Below, in pieces: positions 18,534 through 26,931 of a stretch of 64,000 bases of DNA. This DNA comes from Phenylobacterium sp. Lineage in GTDB: Bacteria > Pseudomonadota > Alphaproteobacteria > Caulobacterales > Caulobacteraceae. A program made the translations under genes and the position numbers. Each line of letters starts with the position of its first letter. Position 1 is the first letter of the stretch. Under the pieces are notes generated by a model. It made no database searches and had not been told where the DNA came from. It saw only the letters and a list, made by a program, of their open reading frames with translations. The stretch spans positions 124,001 through 188,000 of the forward strand of contig NZ_SCTC01000053.1 of assembly GCF_004299445.1 (NCBI RefSeq). Reading direction: 5' to 3'.

Positions 18534-19529
18534 CTAGCCGTTTACGTCGATCACCACCCGGCCCCGCACCTTGCCGTCCAGGATCTCGGTCCCCAGGCGG
18601 GGCAGATCCGAGAGCGTGGCCGTCGAGGTCATCGCCGCCAGCTTTCCGAGGTCGAGATCGCGGGCGAGGCGACCCCAGGCTTCGACGCGGTCCGGGGCAG
18701 GGCGCATGACGCTGTCGATCCCCACCAGGGTCACGCCCCGCAGGATGAACGGCGCCACCGAGCCTGGGAGGTCCAGGCCCTGAGCCAGACCGCACGCGGT
18801 GACCGCGCCGCCATAGCGTGTCTGGGAGAGCACATTGGCCAGCGTGTGGCTGCCTACCGAGTCCACCGCGCCGGCCCAGCGCTCCTTGCCGATCGGTCGG
18901 GCCGGTCCCTGGAACTCGGCGGCGTCGATGACTTCGGCTGCGCCCAGGTCGGTCAGGTAGGCGCCCTCGCTGTCCTTGCGTCGCGACGAGGCCACGACGC
19001 GGTAGCCCAGCCTGGCCAGGAGGGCGATGGCCACGCTGCCCACGCCCCCGGCCGCGCCGGTCACCAGGATCTCGCCGGCGTCGGGCGTCACGCCCTGGCG
19101 CTCGAGCCCGATGACGCTGAGCATGGCGGTGTAGCCGGCGGTGCCTATGGCCATCGCCTGGGCCGAGGTCAGGCCCTGCGGCAGCTTCACCAGCCAGTCG
19201 CCCTTGACCCGCGCCCGCTGGGCATAGCCGCCATGATGGGTCTCGCCCACGCCCCAGCCGTTCAGCACCACGCGATCGCCGGCCTTGAAGCCTGAATGGC
19301 TCGACGTCTCGACGACGCCGGCGAAGTCGATCCCCGGGATCAGTGGCCAGACCCGCACCACCGGCGATCGGCCGGTCAGCGCCAGCCCGTCCTTGAAGTT
19401 GATCGTGGAGTGTTCGACCCGGACGGTGACGTCGCCGTCCATTAGGTCGGCGTCGGTCAGGTTCTCGAAGCGGGCCTCGGGCGCGCCGTCGGTCTTGTGC
19501 AGGCGCAGGGCGCGGAAGCTGTCGGTCAT
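18534..19529 (-). CDS. Acrylyl-CoA reductase (AcuI/YhdH) family NADPH oxidoreductase
   Basis: From ATG 19529 this is a 331-residue zinc-free medium-chain reductase. Diagnostic parts are STINFKDGLALTGRSPVVR, PLIPGIDFAGVVE, VLNGWGVGETHHGGYAQRARV and the NADPH site VTGAAGGVGSVAIALLARLG, all close to AcuI/YhdH, which reduces acrylyl-CoA to propionyl-CoA. Its ATG overlaps the stop of the upstream crotonase gene by 4 bp (ATGA), so the two are translationally coupled. Together they suggest handling of an unsaturated acyl-CoA, though the exact substrate is unknown. Confidence 0.85.
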   Translation of the reverse strand: MTDSFRALRLHKTDGAPEARFENLTDADLMDGDVTVRVEHSTINFKDGLALTGRSPVVRVWPLIPGIDFAGVVETSSHSGFKAGDRVVLNGWGVGETHHGGYAQRARVKGDWLVKLPQGLTSAQAMAIGTAGYTAMLSVIGLERQGVTPDAGEILVTGAAGGVGSVAIALLARLGYRVVASSRRKDSEGAYLTDLGAAEVIDAAEFQGPARPIGKERWAGAVDSVGSHTLANVLSQTRYGGAVTACGLAQGLDLPGSVAPFILRGVTLVGIDSVMRPAPDRVEAWGRLARDLDLGKLAAMTSTATLSDLPRLGTEILDGKVRGRVVIDVNG

Positions 19530-20362
19530 TTTTCGCTCGCTGAAACAGGGGTGAGGCCGTGACGGTCGCCTTTGCGACCCTTCACGGCGAGATCGACGGT
19601 GAGCAGGCGACGTTCGCCGTCCATGCGCATCTGGTTGCCGGGCATCCACATCATCGCGACATAGTCGCCCAGCGAGTCCTCGACGGCCCGGCTGAAGCCT
19701 TGTGCGTCCTGGGCCTTGTTCATCTGCAGCTTGGCGAAGCGCAGGTAGCCGGGGTCGTTCTCGGCCACGCGCCGCGCCCAGGCGAAGGTCTCGCGCTCGA
19801 GGTTGGCGGAGGGCAGCACACGGTTCACGAAGCCGTCGTCCGCGGCCTCCTGGGCGGTGATGAAGCGGCTCTCGAAGCACAGCTCCTTGGCGCGGCGGAT
19901 GCCGATGTCCCACGGGATCGACATGTACTCGACAAAGCCCGGGAGGAACTGCGCGTCGTCCGCGGCGAAGACCACGTCCATGGCCGCGGCCAGCATCCAC
20001 CCGGCGTAGATGCAATAGCCCTCGACCATGGCGATCGTCGGCTTCTCGAAATTGCGCCACTTGAGCAGCAGGTCGAGGTTGTACTTCTTGAAGGCGTCGT
20101 AGTGCTGGATGCCCCCCGCGCCGATCTTGGCCTGGCGGTACGCGGCGCCCTCGGGCGTGCCCAGATCGTGGCCGGTGGAGAAGACGCCGCCCGCGCCGCG
20201 GACCAGCACGATCCGCACATCGGGGTCGTCTCGCGCCAGGTCGAAGGCGCCGTCGATCTCATCCAGCATCTTCCAGCTCTGGGCGTTGCGATAGCGCGGG
20301 CGATTGAGCGTGATCACACCGACCCCCGCCTCGACGCCGTAGATGATCTCCTCGAACGTCAT
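19526..20362 (-). CDS. Enoyl-CoA hydratase/isomerase (crotonase) family protein
   Basis: Start ATG 20362 follows GGGAGGGG; the product has 278 residues. Oxyanion-hole elements FSTGHDLG and VEGYCIYAGWMLA are clear, giving the crotonase fold. The segment AQFLPGFVEYMSIP aligns with AQFGQPE in classical hydratases and seems to lack the first catalytic Glu at its exact place, so hydratase activity itself is uncertain. It is the first gene of a two-gene minus-strand operon with the acrylyl-CoA reductase-like gene. Confidence 0.87.
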   Translation of the reverse strand: MTFEEIIYGVEAGVGVITLNRPRYRNAQSWKMLDEIDGAFDLARDDPDVRIVLVRGAGGVFSTGHDLGTPEGAAYRQAKIGAGGIQHYDAFKKYNLDLLLKWRNFEKPTIAMVEGYCIYAGWMLAAAMDVVFAADDAQFLPGFVEYMSIPWDIGIRRAKELCFESRFITAQEAADDGFVNRVLPSANLERETFAWARRVAENDPGYLRFAKLQMNKAQDAQGFSRAVEDSLGDYVAMMWMPGNQMRMDGERRLLTVDLAVKGRKGDRHGLTPVSASEK

Positions 20363-20430
20363 CACGCCCCTCCCTTTGTGCTTTTCGGCGACTATAGGCA
20401 GGGTGACGCGAAGGCGCGAAGGGAGCACTC

Positions 20431-20823
20431 GTGGGCGACACCACAACCGACATCGTGACCCGGAGCCTCGAGCGGCTGGCCGAGCGGGTAGGGGACCCGA
20501 CGCCCCAGGTCTACCAGCGGCTCTTCGCGCGGCTCCCGCAGGCCGAGGCGCGCTTCGCCCGCGACGTGACGGGAGACATCAAGGGCGAGATGCTGAGCAT
20601 GGTGTTCGGCTGCCTGATGGATCCCGCCGGGCCCTATCAGGTGAACCTGGTGAAGTCGGAGCGGGTGAACCACGACGGGTACGGCACGCCCAACCACGAG
20701 TTCGACAGCTTCTTCCAGATCGTGAAGGAGACCTGCCGCGACCTGCTGGGGTCCGACTGGACCGCGGCCGAGGAAGAGGCCTGGAACACCCAGATCGCGC
20801 GCGTGACCTCGATCACCCAATGA
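20431..20823 (+). CDS. Small globin-like protein (tentative)
   Basis: I take GTG 20431 as the start because GGGAG lies 6 nt upstream; the product is 130 residues, soluble, with no signal. The helical pattern, an F around residue 32, H at the NHDGYGTP segment, and the tail LLGSDWTAAEEEAWNTQIA resemble the proximal-His and H-helix regions of bacterial single-domain globins and flavohaemoglobins. If so it would bind haem and act on O2 or NO. The resemblance is from motif reading only. It is convergent with the TonB receptor at 20879. Confidence 0.55.
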   Translation: MGDTTTDIVTRSLERLAERVGDPTPQVYQRLFARLPQAEARFARDVTGDIKGEMLSMVFGCLMDPAGPYQVNLVKSERVNHDGYGTPNHEFDSFFQIVKETCRDLLGSDWTAAEEEAWNTQIARVTSITQ

Positions 20824-20826
20824 GAA

Positions 20827-20854
20827 GGGCGCCCGGCCTTGCGGCCGGACGCCC
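20827..20854. terminator. Bidirectional-type hairpin between convergent genes
   Basis: GGGCG (20827-20831) pairs with CGCCC (20850-20854) and CCGGCC (20833-20838) pairs with GGCCGG (20843-20848) around TTGC, with one C-A mismatch. It starts 4 nt after the plus-strand stop and ends 25 nt before the minus-strand stop. Confidence 0.6.
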
Positions 20855-20878
20855 CAACCCGTCGCCGGGCCCTCCAGA

Positions 20879-23491
20879 TCAGAAGAAGCGGTACTGCACC
20901 TCCACGCCGTACGTGCGCGGCGGGTTCAGCTCGAACGTGCTGTTCTGCCCGAACACGCCGGTGCGGTCGGCGGTCGGATTGGCGAAGGTGGGCGTCGTGC
21001 CGGCGCGCCGGCCGGCGGTGGCCCCGTTCGCATAGCCCTCGTCGTTCAGGACGTTCTTGGCGTAGCCGATGATCGTGAAGCGATCTTCCTTGTCACGCCA
21101 GACGAGCCGCAGGTCGACCTGATCGAAGTCCGGCGACTTGTAGTAGCTACGGTTGAAGATCGAGCCGTACTGGGCCCCCCGCCAAACCCACGTCGCCGAA
21201 CCCGTCAGGCTGCCGGCGTCGAACTCCCACGTGTAGTTGCCGTTGATCGTGAAGCGGTGCTTCGCCGAATTGGGCAGCGCGTAGCCCTCGAGGTCCTGCA
21301 GGAACTGCGGACCGGCGCAGAAGGCGTCGACGACCGTGGTCGCCCGCGTCCGCCGCGCATTCGGCGCCTGGGCGCAGCTGTCGGCGCCGTCGATGGCGAG
21401 ACCCTCTTTGATCTCGGTGTCGAGGAACGAGTAGTTCGCCAGGATCTGCAGGTTGTTGATCGGCTGCCAGATGGTCTCCAGCTCGAGGCCTTTGGACTCG
21501 GCCTTCGGCACGTTGAACAGCACCGAGTTAGCCGTGCCGCCCGCCGTGGCGGAGGGCTGGGACAGCGGCACCTGGGCGTTCTTGTAGCGGTAGTAGAAGA
21601 GGCCGGCGTTGACCTGCAGCGTGGGCCCGATGTTGGTCTTCAGGCCCATTTCGAAGCTGTCCAGAGTCTCCTTCTCGGTCCGCGGGTCGGCGCCCAGGGA
21701 CGTATCGATGCCGATGCGGAAGCCGCCGGCCTTGTAGCCGCGGCTGTACTTGGCATAGCCCATCGTGTCTTCGGTGGGCGTGTACTGGAAGCCGAGCGTG
21801 CCGGTCACGGCGCTCCATTTGTCGTCGTAGAGACGGGTCTTGAAGCCGCTGACCGGGTCGTAGGTCGTCGAGACGACGCCCTCACCGCCGGCCAGGCCGA
21901 GAACGGGCGTCACGTCGACGGGAAGGCCGGCGTTCAGGGTGCCGGGGGCAAAGACGATCCGGACCCGCTCGTAGCCGTGCTTATGGTCGGTGCCGTAGCG
22001 CAGGCCGACCGTGGTCTTCCACTTCGGTGCGAACTCCCAGTCGATCTGGGTGAAGATCGCCTTGGAGTGCAGGTTGAAGTGCGGGCGGTCATCGTAGATC
22101 CGACGCAACGGAGCCGACGGCGCGAGGCCGCCAACTGCGCTGGCGACGATGCCGTCGAGCCGCGTTTCGTCCGGCAGCTGGGTGAAGACCGGCTGGTCGT
22201 AGGTCTCATGGTAGAGGAACGCGCCGAAGACGTACTGCAGCGGCCCGTCGCCGGTTGAGATCAGGTTGATCTCGTGGCTCCACCACTCTTCCTTCTCCTG
22301 GTAGTCGAACTCGTAGCGCGTGGGATAGGTCTGGCGGCCCGTGCCCGCGGCAAGGCACGCCGGGATGGAGGCCGCCGGCAGCGTGTGGCAGGTCGAGTAG
22401 GATTGCACGCCCGTGCCGTCCTGATCGCCGGTCAGGAAGTAGTGATACTTGGTGCCGCCGGTCACATACTTCAGGTCGAAGTCGTCGGCATGGTAGGTCC
22501 AGTGGTTGGCGACGATGATGGTGTTGGTCAGCCGCACCGTTCCGGGCGTGTTCACGCAGATCTTCCGCGAGTTCCCGATCGCCACGTTCGTCGCGGGGCA
22601 GCCTCCAGCGTCGACGTTCGTGGCCAGGCCCGAGTAGGCGAAGCCGGCATTCGGGACCAGGTTGTTGGCCTGCGACTGCTGAGCGGTGTTGTAGGGGAAG
22701 GGCGCCCAGCTGGAGCGCGAGCCCGGGCCCCCGCCGCCATTGTCCCAATGGATCAGGCTGACCTTGAGCCAGGTCTCGAGGCGGTCGCTGAACTGGATCG
22801 CCAACTGGCCTTCGAAGAAGGTCGTGTCGATCACGCCGCCTTCGTCGCGGGCGTCCGGGTCGGTGCTGATGTTCTCGAACCAGCCCTTGGTCTGCTTGTC
22901 CCAGTTGCCGACCAGACGGAACTGCATCCAGTCGGTAATCGGGCCCGAGATGGCGCCTTCGAGCAGGCGGCGGTTGTAGTTCTGGTAGGTCCCGCGCACC
23001 TCGCCGTACCACTCCTCGGTCGGCCGGCGGGAGACGATGTTGATTGCGCCGCCAATGGAATTGCGTCCGTACAGCGTGCCCTGGGGACCGCGCAGCACTT
23101 CCAGACGTTCGATGAAGATAGGGGTTTCGCCAGCCTGGACCGTGGACGTGGAATAGATGCCGTCCGAATACACGGCCACCGACGAGTCGGCGGCGTGCGA
23201 GTTGTTCAGACGGCCGACCCCGCGCAGCGAGATGCGGTCGGTCTGGGTCGAGTACTGCAGGCCCGGCGTGAAGTTCGTCATGTCCTGGACGGTGTTGATC
23301 CCGACCAGATCGCGCTTCTCGGCGGTGAACGCCGAGATCGCCACCGGCACGTCCTGCAGGCTCGCTTCCCGCTTCTCGGCCGTGACTACCAGCTCTTCGA
23401 TCGTGTTGACGCTTTGGGCCTGGGCGGCGGCGCCGACCAGAGTTGCGACCAGCAGTGTGCTGGACGCCAGCAAGTGGTGTCTGAACCTCAT
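20879..23491 (-). CDS. TonB-dependent receptor, paralogue A
   Basis: Starting at ATG 23491 (GGGGAGG upstream) the protein has 870 residues. It has a signal peptide ending AAAQAQ, the TonB-box-like ELVVTAEKRE, and a plug with TPGLQYSTQTDRISLRGVG and LEVLRGPQGTLYGRNSIGGAINIVSRRP. A beta-barrel with many aromatic/Asn-rich loops ends in VQYRFF. It is an outer-membrane active transporter of unknown ligand. It shares much sequence and an identical 15-nt leader (GCTGCGGGGAGGCAG) with the receptor encoded just upstream at 23597-26425, so the pair arose by duplication. Confidence 0.94.
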   Translation of the reverse strand: MRFRHHLLASSTLLVATLVGAAAQAQSVNTIEELVVTAEKREASLQDVPVAISAFTAEKRDLVGINTVQDMTNFTPGLQYSTQTDRISLRGVGRLNNSHAADSSVAVYSDGIYSTSTVQAGETPIFIERLEVLRGPQGTLYGRNSIGGAINIVSRRPTEEWYGEVRGTYQNYNRRLLEGAISGPITDWMQFRLVGNWDKQTKGWFENISTDPDARDEGGVIDTTFFEGQLAIQFSDRLETWLKVSLIHWDNGGGGPGSRSSWAPFPYNTAQQSQANNLVPNAGFAYSGLATNVDAGGCPATNVAIGNSRKICVNTPGTVRLTNTIIVANHWTYHADDFDLKYVTGGTKYHYFLTGDQDGTGVQSYSTCHTLPAASIPACLAAGTGRQTYPTRYEFDYQEKEEWWSHEINLISTGDGPLQYVFGAFLYHETYDQPVFTQLPDETRLDGIVASAVGGLAPSAPLRRIYDDRPHFNLHSKAIFTQIDWEFAPKWKTTVGLRYGTDHKHGYERVRIVFAPGTLNAGLPVDVTPVLGLAGGEGVVSTTYDPVSGFKTRLYDDKWSAVTGTLGFQYTPTEDTMGYAKYSRGYKAGGFRIGIDTSLGADPRTEKETLDSFEMGLKTNIGPTLQVNAGLFYYRYKNAQVPLSQPSATAGGTANSVLFNVPKAESKGLELETIWQPINNLQILANYSFLDTEIKEGLAIDGADSCAQAPNARRTRATTVVDAFCAGPQFLQDLEGYALPNSAKHRFTINGNYTWEFDAGSLTGSATWVWRGAQYGSIFNRSYYKSPDFDQVDLRLVWRDKEDRFTIIGYAKNVLNDEGYANGATAGRRAGTTPTFANPTADRTGVFGQNSTFELNPPRTYGVEVQYRFF

Positions 23492-23596
23492 TGGGCTGCC
23501 TCCCCGCAGCATCATGTGGGCGGTTGGGCCGCCCGTTCTGGCGACGCGTTCGGGGGTCGCCGGTTCATGCGCCGGCGTTCCCCCTACACTGAAAAC

Positions 23597-26425
23597 TCAG
23601 AAGAACTTGTAGCGAAGCTCGACCCCGTAGGTCCGCGGCGGCGTGACGTAGAACGTCTTGCGGATGCCCTGGACGCAGTTGCGCGTCCCGGCCGCGCCAG
23701 CGACCGGAGAACACGTCAGGCCGGCGACCGGCTGTGCGCCGTAGACGCTGGAATAGCCGCCGTGCAGACGCTCGGCCGTGGCCCCCTGATCGTAGCCGAT
23801 CGTGTCGAAGATGTTCTTCACGTAGCCGATGAACTCGTACTTGTCGTCGGCCGACTTCCAGAGCAGGCGGGCGTCCACCTGATCCCAGGACGGGGCCTCG
23901 TAGTACCAGCGCTTGAAGAGGCCGCCATAGGACTTGTCACGCCAGGCGTACGAGATGTTGGCGGTCAGCGAGCCGGGTTCAAAGTCCCAGGTGTAGTTGG
24001 CCGCGATCGCGAACTTGTGCCGCGGCGCATTGGGGAGGTCGCCCCCCTTCAGGCTCTGCTCGCGAATAAACCCGTTGTTCGGCAGGCCTGCCGTGAAGTC
24101 GTCGACAGCGCAGGCCGAGTTGTTGACACACTGGGCGAAGGTCAGAAGCGGCTGCGCGCCCGGCTGGATCGCCGTCCGGTCGACGCCGTCGACCGCGGCG
24201 CCTTTGCGGATATTGGCGTCAATGTAGGCGTAGGTGCCGATGATCTGCAGGTTCTCGATCGGCTGCCACAGGATCTCGGCTTCGAAGCCGCGCGAGCGCG
24301 CCTTCGGTACGTTGTAGAACGCCGTCGTCGTCGAGCCGATGGCCGTGCCGGCGATCCGGGTGATCGGAATCTGCAGGTTCTGGTAGTCGTAGTTGTACAC
24401 GGCGAGGTTCGTCTGGAGCGAGGAGCCCCAGGTGCGCTTCATGCCCAGCTCGAACGAGTCGACCGACTCCTTGTCCGAGTAGGGCAACTGGCTGATCACC
24501 GTGAAGATGCCGATGTTGAAGCCGCCCGACCGGTAGCCGCGCGCGTAGCTGGCATAGACCAGCGTGTCGTCGTCCGGCGTCCACTCCGCCTTCGCGGTCC
24601 CGGTAACGGCCGACCATTTCGCATCGTACTCGCGGCTCGCGAAGCCGGTGGCAGGATCGTAGGTCGTGCGCCCCACGACACCTCTGTCGACGCGGCTAAT
24701 GCCGGCGCCGCCCTGTCCGTTGGCGACGACGCCCGCGCCCGGACCCGTGAGGTCGATCAGGAGCGGGAAGACTTCCGGCGGGAAGCCGACGCAGGCCGGC
24801 AGGCCGAAGCATAGGATGCGTGTCGACTCGGTGCCGTACTTGCGGTCATGCGAGTACCGAATGCCACCGGTCAGAGTGAGCGTCGGCGAGACCTCGTAGC
24901 TGGCTTGGCCGTAGAAGGCGTAGGAGGTGTTCTTCACATCCGGGCGGTTATCGAAGCGACGCCCGTTGCCTGGTGCGCAGGGCGCAGCCACCGGCAGCGA
25001 CGTCTGGCCGCCGGACGCGCAGACGGCGGGCGGCGTCGAGCGCCACTGCACTTGCCGCGGGTCCTCGGTGGTCGAGACCGGCTGCTTGTAGGCCTGGTGG
25101 TAGTAGTAGGCGCCGGCGATCCACTGGAAGGGGCCTTCCGTGGTGGAGACCAGGTTCAGCTCGTTGGAGATGAAGCCGTTCCGCTCCTGATAGTCGAACC
25201 GCTCTTGCGGATAGACGATCAGCGGCGCGCCGCCGACCGCCGAGTTCAGGCTGTATTGCAGGATCGAGGGGTCGCGCGTGCCGTTGGGGGTCGACCCGTT
25301 CAGGTGGTACCAATAGCGTGTGCCGCCGACGATGTACTTAATGTCGAACTTGTCGGCGTGGTACGTCCAGTGGCTGGCCACCGTGTACGCGTTGGGCACC
25401 CGGACCGTATAGCTCTGGGGTCGATTGAAGAGCCACGGGCTCTCATGCGAGGCGTTGACGCAAGGATTTGGCCCCGCGCCGACCACGTTGACGGCAAGTC
25501 CGCTACAGCCGAAGCCGGGATTGAAGTGGCTCGCCGCGTCGTAATACTGGCTGATGTCCCAGCCGTTGCCGCCGTTACGATTGGTGGCGCTGACATCGGG
25601 CAGAATCGTGCCGTTCAGATCGTAGATGTTGGGCGACCACCCGCCTGAAGAGGCGCCCGGACCGCCCGCGCCGTTGCGCCAGTTGGTGTAACCGAGCTTG
25701 GTCCACATCTCGACGCGCTCGGAGAACTTCACGTCGAACTGAACCTCGCCGTAGAAGGTGTCGAGAACGTTGCCTTCCGAGGGCATGCCCGGAACGATGT
25801 TCTTGGCCCACCCCTTGCTCTGGCGCTCCCAGTTGGCGGCGACACGAAACTTGACCTGGTCGCTGATTGGGCCTGAGGCCGCCGCTTCCAGCACCGAGCG
25901 GTTGTAGTTGCCGTAGGTGGCGCGCGCCTCGGCGTACGGCGTGTCTGTCGGCCGTCGAGAGAGGATGTTGATCGCGCCGGCGATGGAGTTGCGTCCGTAC
26001 AGCGTGCCCTGCGGCCCCCGCAGCACCTCGACCCGGTCGAGGAACAGCGTCGAGGACCCGGCGCGCACCGCGAAGGTCTCGTAGACCCCGTCGGCGTAGT
26101 TCGCGACCGAAGCATCGGCCGACAGCACGTTGGTTAGGCGACCCAGGCCGCGCAAAGACACCCGGTCGGTGGCGGTCGAATACTGCAGACCCGGCGTGAA
26201 GTTGGTCATGTCCTGAATGGACTGAATGCCGACGATGTCGCGCTGTTCGGATGTGAACGCCGAAATGGCGACCGGCACGTCCTGAAGACTCTGCTCGCGC
26301 TTCTCAGCCGTAACGACCAACTCGGCGATGGTGTTGGTGTTTGCGCTGCTCTGAGCGTGAGCGGATGCGCCGACGAAGGCGGCCAGCATAGCACTGGACG
26401 CCAACAGATATGGCCTGAAACCCAT
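23597..26425 (-). CDS. TonB-dependent receptor, paralogue B
   Basis: The 942-residue protein from ATG 26425 has a signal peptide ending in SAHAQ, ELVVTAEKRE, a plug with TPGLQYSTATDRVSLRGLG and VEVLRGPQGTLYGRNSIAGAINILSRRP, and a barrel ending ELRYKFF. Compared with paralogue A it has extra extracellular-loop sequence, including Cys-containing loops that may form disulfides. Loop differences suggest the two receptors bind related but different ligands. The 105-nt gap between them contains several short G+C hairpins; they may be one transcript or separately started. The regulator is not evident. Confidence 0.94.
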   Translation of the reverse strand: MGFRPYLLASSAMLAAFVGASAHAQSSANTNTIAELVVTAEKREQSLQDVPVAISAFTSEQRDIVGIQSIQDMTNFTPGLQYSTATDRVSLRGLGRLTNVLSADASVANYADGVYETFAVRAGSSTLFLDRVEVLRGPQGTLYGRNSIAGAINILSRRPTDTPYAEARATYGNYNRSVLEAAASGPISDQVKFRVAANWERQSKGWAKNIVPGMPSEGNVLDTFYGEVQFDVKFSERVEMWTKLGYTNWRNGAGGPGASSGGWSPNIYDLNGTILPDVSATNRNGGNGWDISQYYDAASHFNPGFGCSGLAVNVVGAGPNPCVNASHESPWLFNRPQSYTVRVPNAYTVASHWTYHADKFDIKYIVGGTRYWYHLNGSTPNGTRDPSILQYSLNSAVGGAPLIVYPQERFDYQERNGFISNELNLVSTTEGPFQWIAGAYYYHQAYKQPVSTTEDPRQVQWRSTPPAVCASGGQTSLPVAAPCAPGNGRRFDNRPDVKNTSYAFYGQASYEVSPTLTLTGGIRYSHDRKYGTESTRILCFGLPACVGFPPEVFPLLIDLTGPGAGVVANGQGGAGISRVDRGVVGRTTYDPATGFASREYDAKWSAVTGTAKAEWTPDDDTLVYASYARGYRSGGFNIGIFTVISQLPYSDKESVDSFELGMKRTWGSSLQTNLAVYNYDYQNLQIPITRIAGTAIGSTTTAFYNVPKARSRGFEAEILWQPIENLQIIGTYAYIDANIRKGAAVDGVDRTAIQPGAQPLLTFAQCVNNSACAVDDFTAGLPNNGFIREQSLKGGDLPNAPRHKFAIAANYTWDFEPGSLTANISYAWRDKSYGGLFKRWYYEAPSWDQVDARLLWKSADDKYEFIGYVKNIFDTIGYDQGATAERLHGGYSSVYGAQPVAGLTCSPVAGAAGTRNCVQGIRKTFYVTPPRTYGVELRYKFF

Positions 26426-26579
26426 CTGGACTGCCTCCCCGCAGCTTTTGATGTCAGCGCTATTCTCTGCGCTTAGAAGGCAAGCTGAAGCAGGTCCGGG
26501 AAGCCGTCAACGCACATTCCGACTTGTGAACAGCGTTAAGTTAATAGGCCTAAGTTACCGCCTAAGCTGGAGGGAAGTC

Positions 26580-26696
26580 GTGCCTTCTTATCTGCTTGTA
26601 AGCGGCACAGTTTTGGGTGATCCTCTTACGGTTTCTGACTTTGTTCATCCCAACAACAACCTGAGGGCGCGCGAAAGCGCGCCCTATTTGTTTTGA
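26580..26696 (+). CDS. Possible 38-residue leader peptide upstream of ilvD-like gene
   Basis: GTG at 26580 follows GGAGGG at 26569-26574 with ideal spacing, and the frame is open for 38 residues to TGA at 26694. Eight of the first 22 residues are Leu or Val, several through codons rare in this genome (CTT, GTA, GTT, TTG). The last third of the frame forms the terminator stem, so a translating ribosome would melt it. This could be a translational attenuator for branched-chain synthesis. It could equally be chance sequence inside a small RNA. Confidence 0.35.
   Translation: MPSYLLVSGTVLGDPLTVSDFVHPNNNLRARESAPYLF
26665..26694 (+). terminator. Orphan Rho-independent terminator
   Basis: GGGCGCGC (26665-26672), loop GAAA, GCGCGCCC (26677-26684), then TATTTGTTTT: a textbook terminator active only on the plus strand. 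No conventional gene on that strand lies upstream; the flanking receptor genes run the other way. It must end a small RNA, or attenuate transcription entering the dehydratase gene 240 nt downstream. Confidence 0.85.
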
Positions 26697-26726
26697 GCGG
26701 GCCTCAAATTGGCCATGCTGGACGTC

Positions 26727-26746
26727 TATTTCGCGAATGCGAAATA
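26727..26746. promoter_or_regulatory. Perfect 20-bp palindrome, probable operator
   Basis: TATTTCGCGAATGCGAAATA has two 8-bp arms around GAAT. A further half-site ACGAAATAACG begins at 26759, two to three helical turns away. It lies between the orphan terminator and the ilvD-like start, so it could control either direction. I do not recognise the regulator. Confidence 0.55.
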
Positions 26747-26931
26747 AACCGAAACCTTACGAAATAACGGATCGCGCCGCCCCACGTACCATCGTTATGC
26801 GCAGTGCAACATGTTACGTCAGCGGGCCGGTGATACAGCTTGGGGTTGATCGGGCGGCCGCAATTCGGCGCGCTCTTTCGTCTGGGGCGGGTCGCCCTTA
26901 GAGAGTGTGTCTCAAGTCGGAGGCTCAGCCC

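Larger units (their letters stand above)
26426..26931. other. 506-bp region between TonB receptor B and ilvD-like gene, with several signals
   Basis: This divergent spacer is visibly richer in A+T than the flanking genes. From left to right it holds the TonB receptor leader, GCCTAAG direct repeats near 26548-26566 (spaced by TTACC-like sequence), a strong SD plus a short open frame (26580-26696), a perfect terminator (26665-26694), and a 20-bp palindrome (26727-26746) with an extra half-site near 26759. About 185 nt between the palindrome and the ilvD start show no further feature I can support. Confidence 0.7.

Noticed and set aside
22274..24814. 846-codon plus-strand open frame across both TonB receptor genes
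   Set aside because: It crosses the gap between two genuine minus-strand genes and lacks any conserved motif.
26535..26545. Possible CtrA site from TTAAGTTAA near 26535
   Set aside because: The two TTAA words are separated by 1 base, not 7, so it does not fit TTAA-N7-TTAA.
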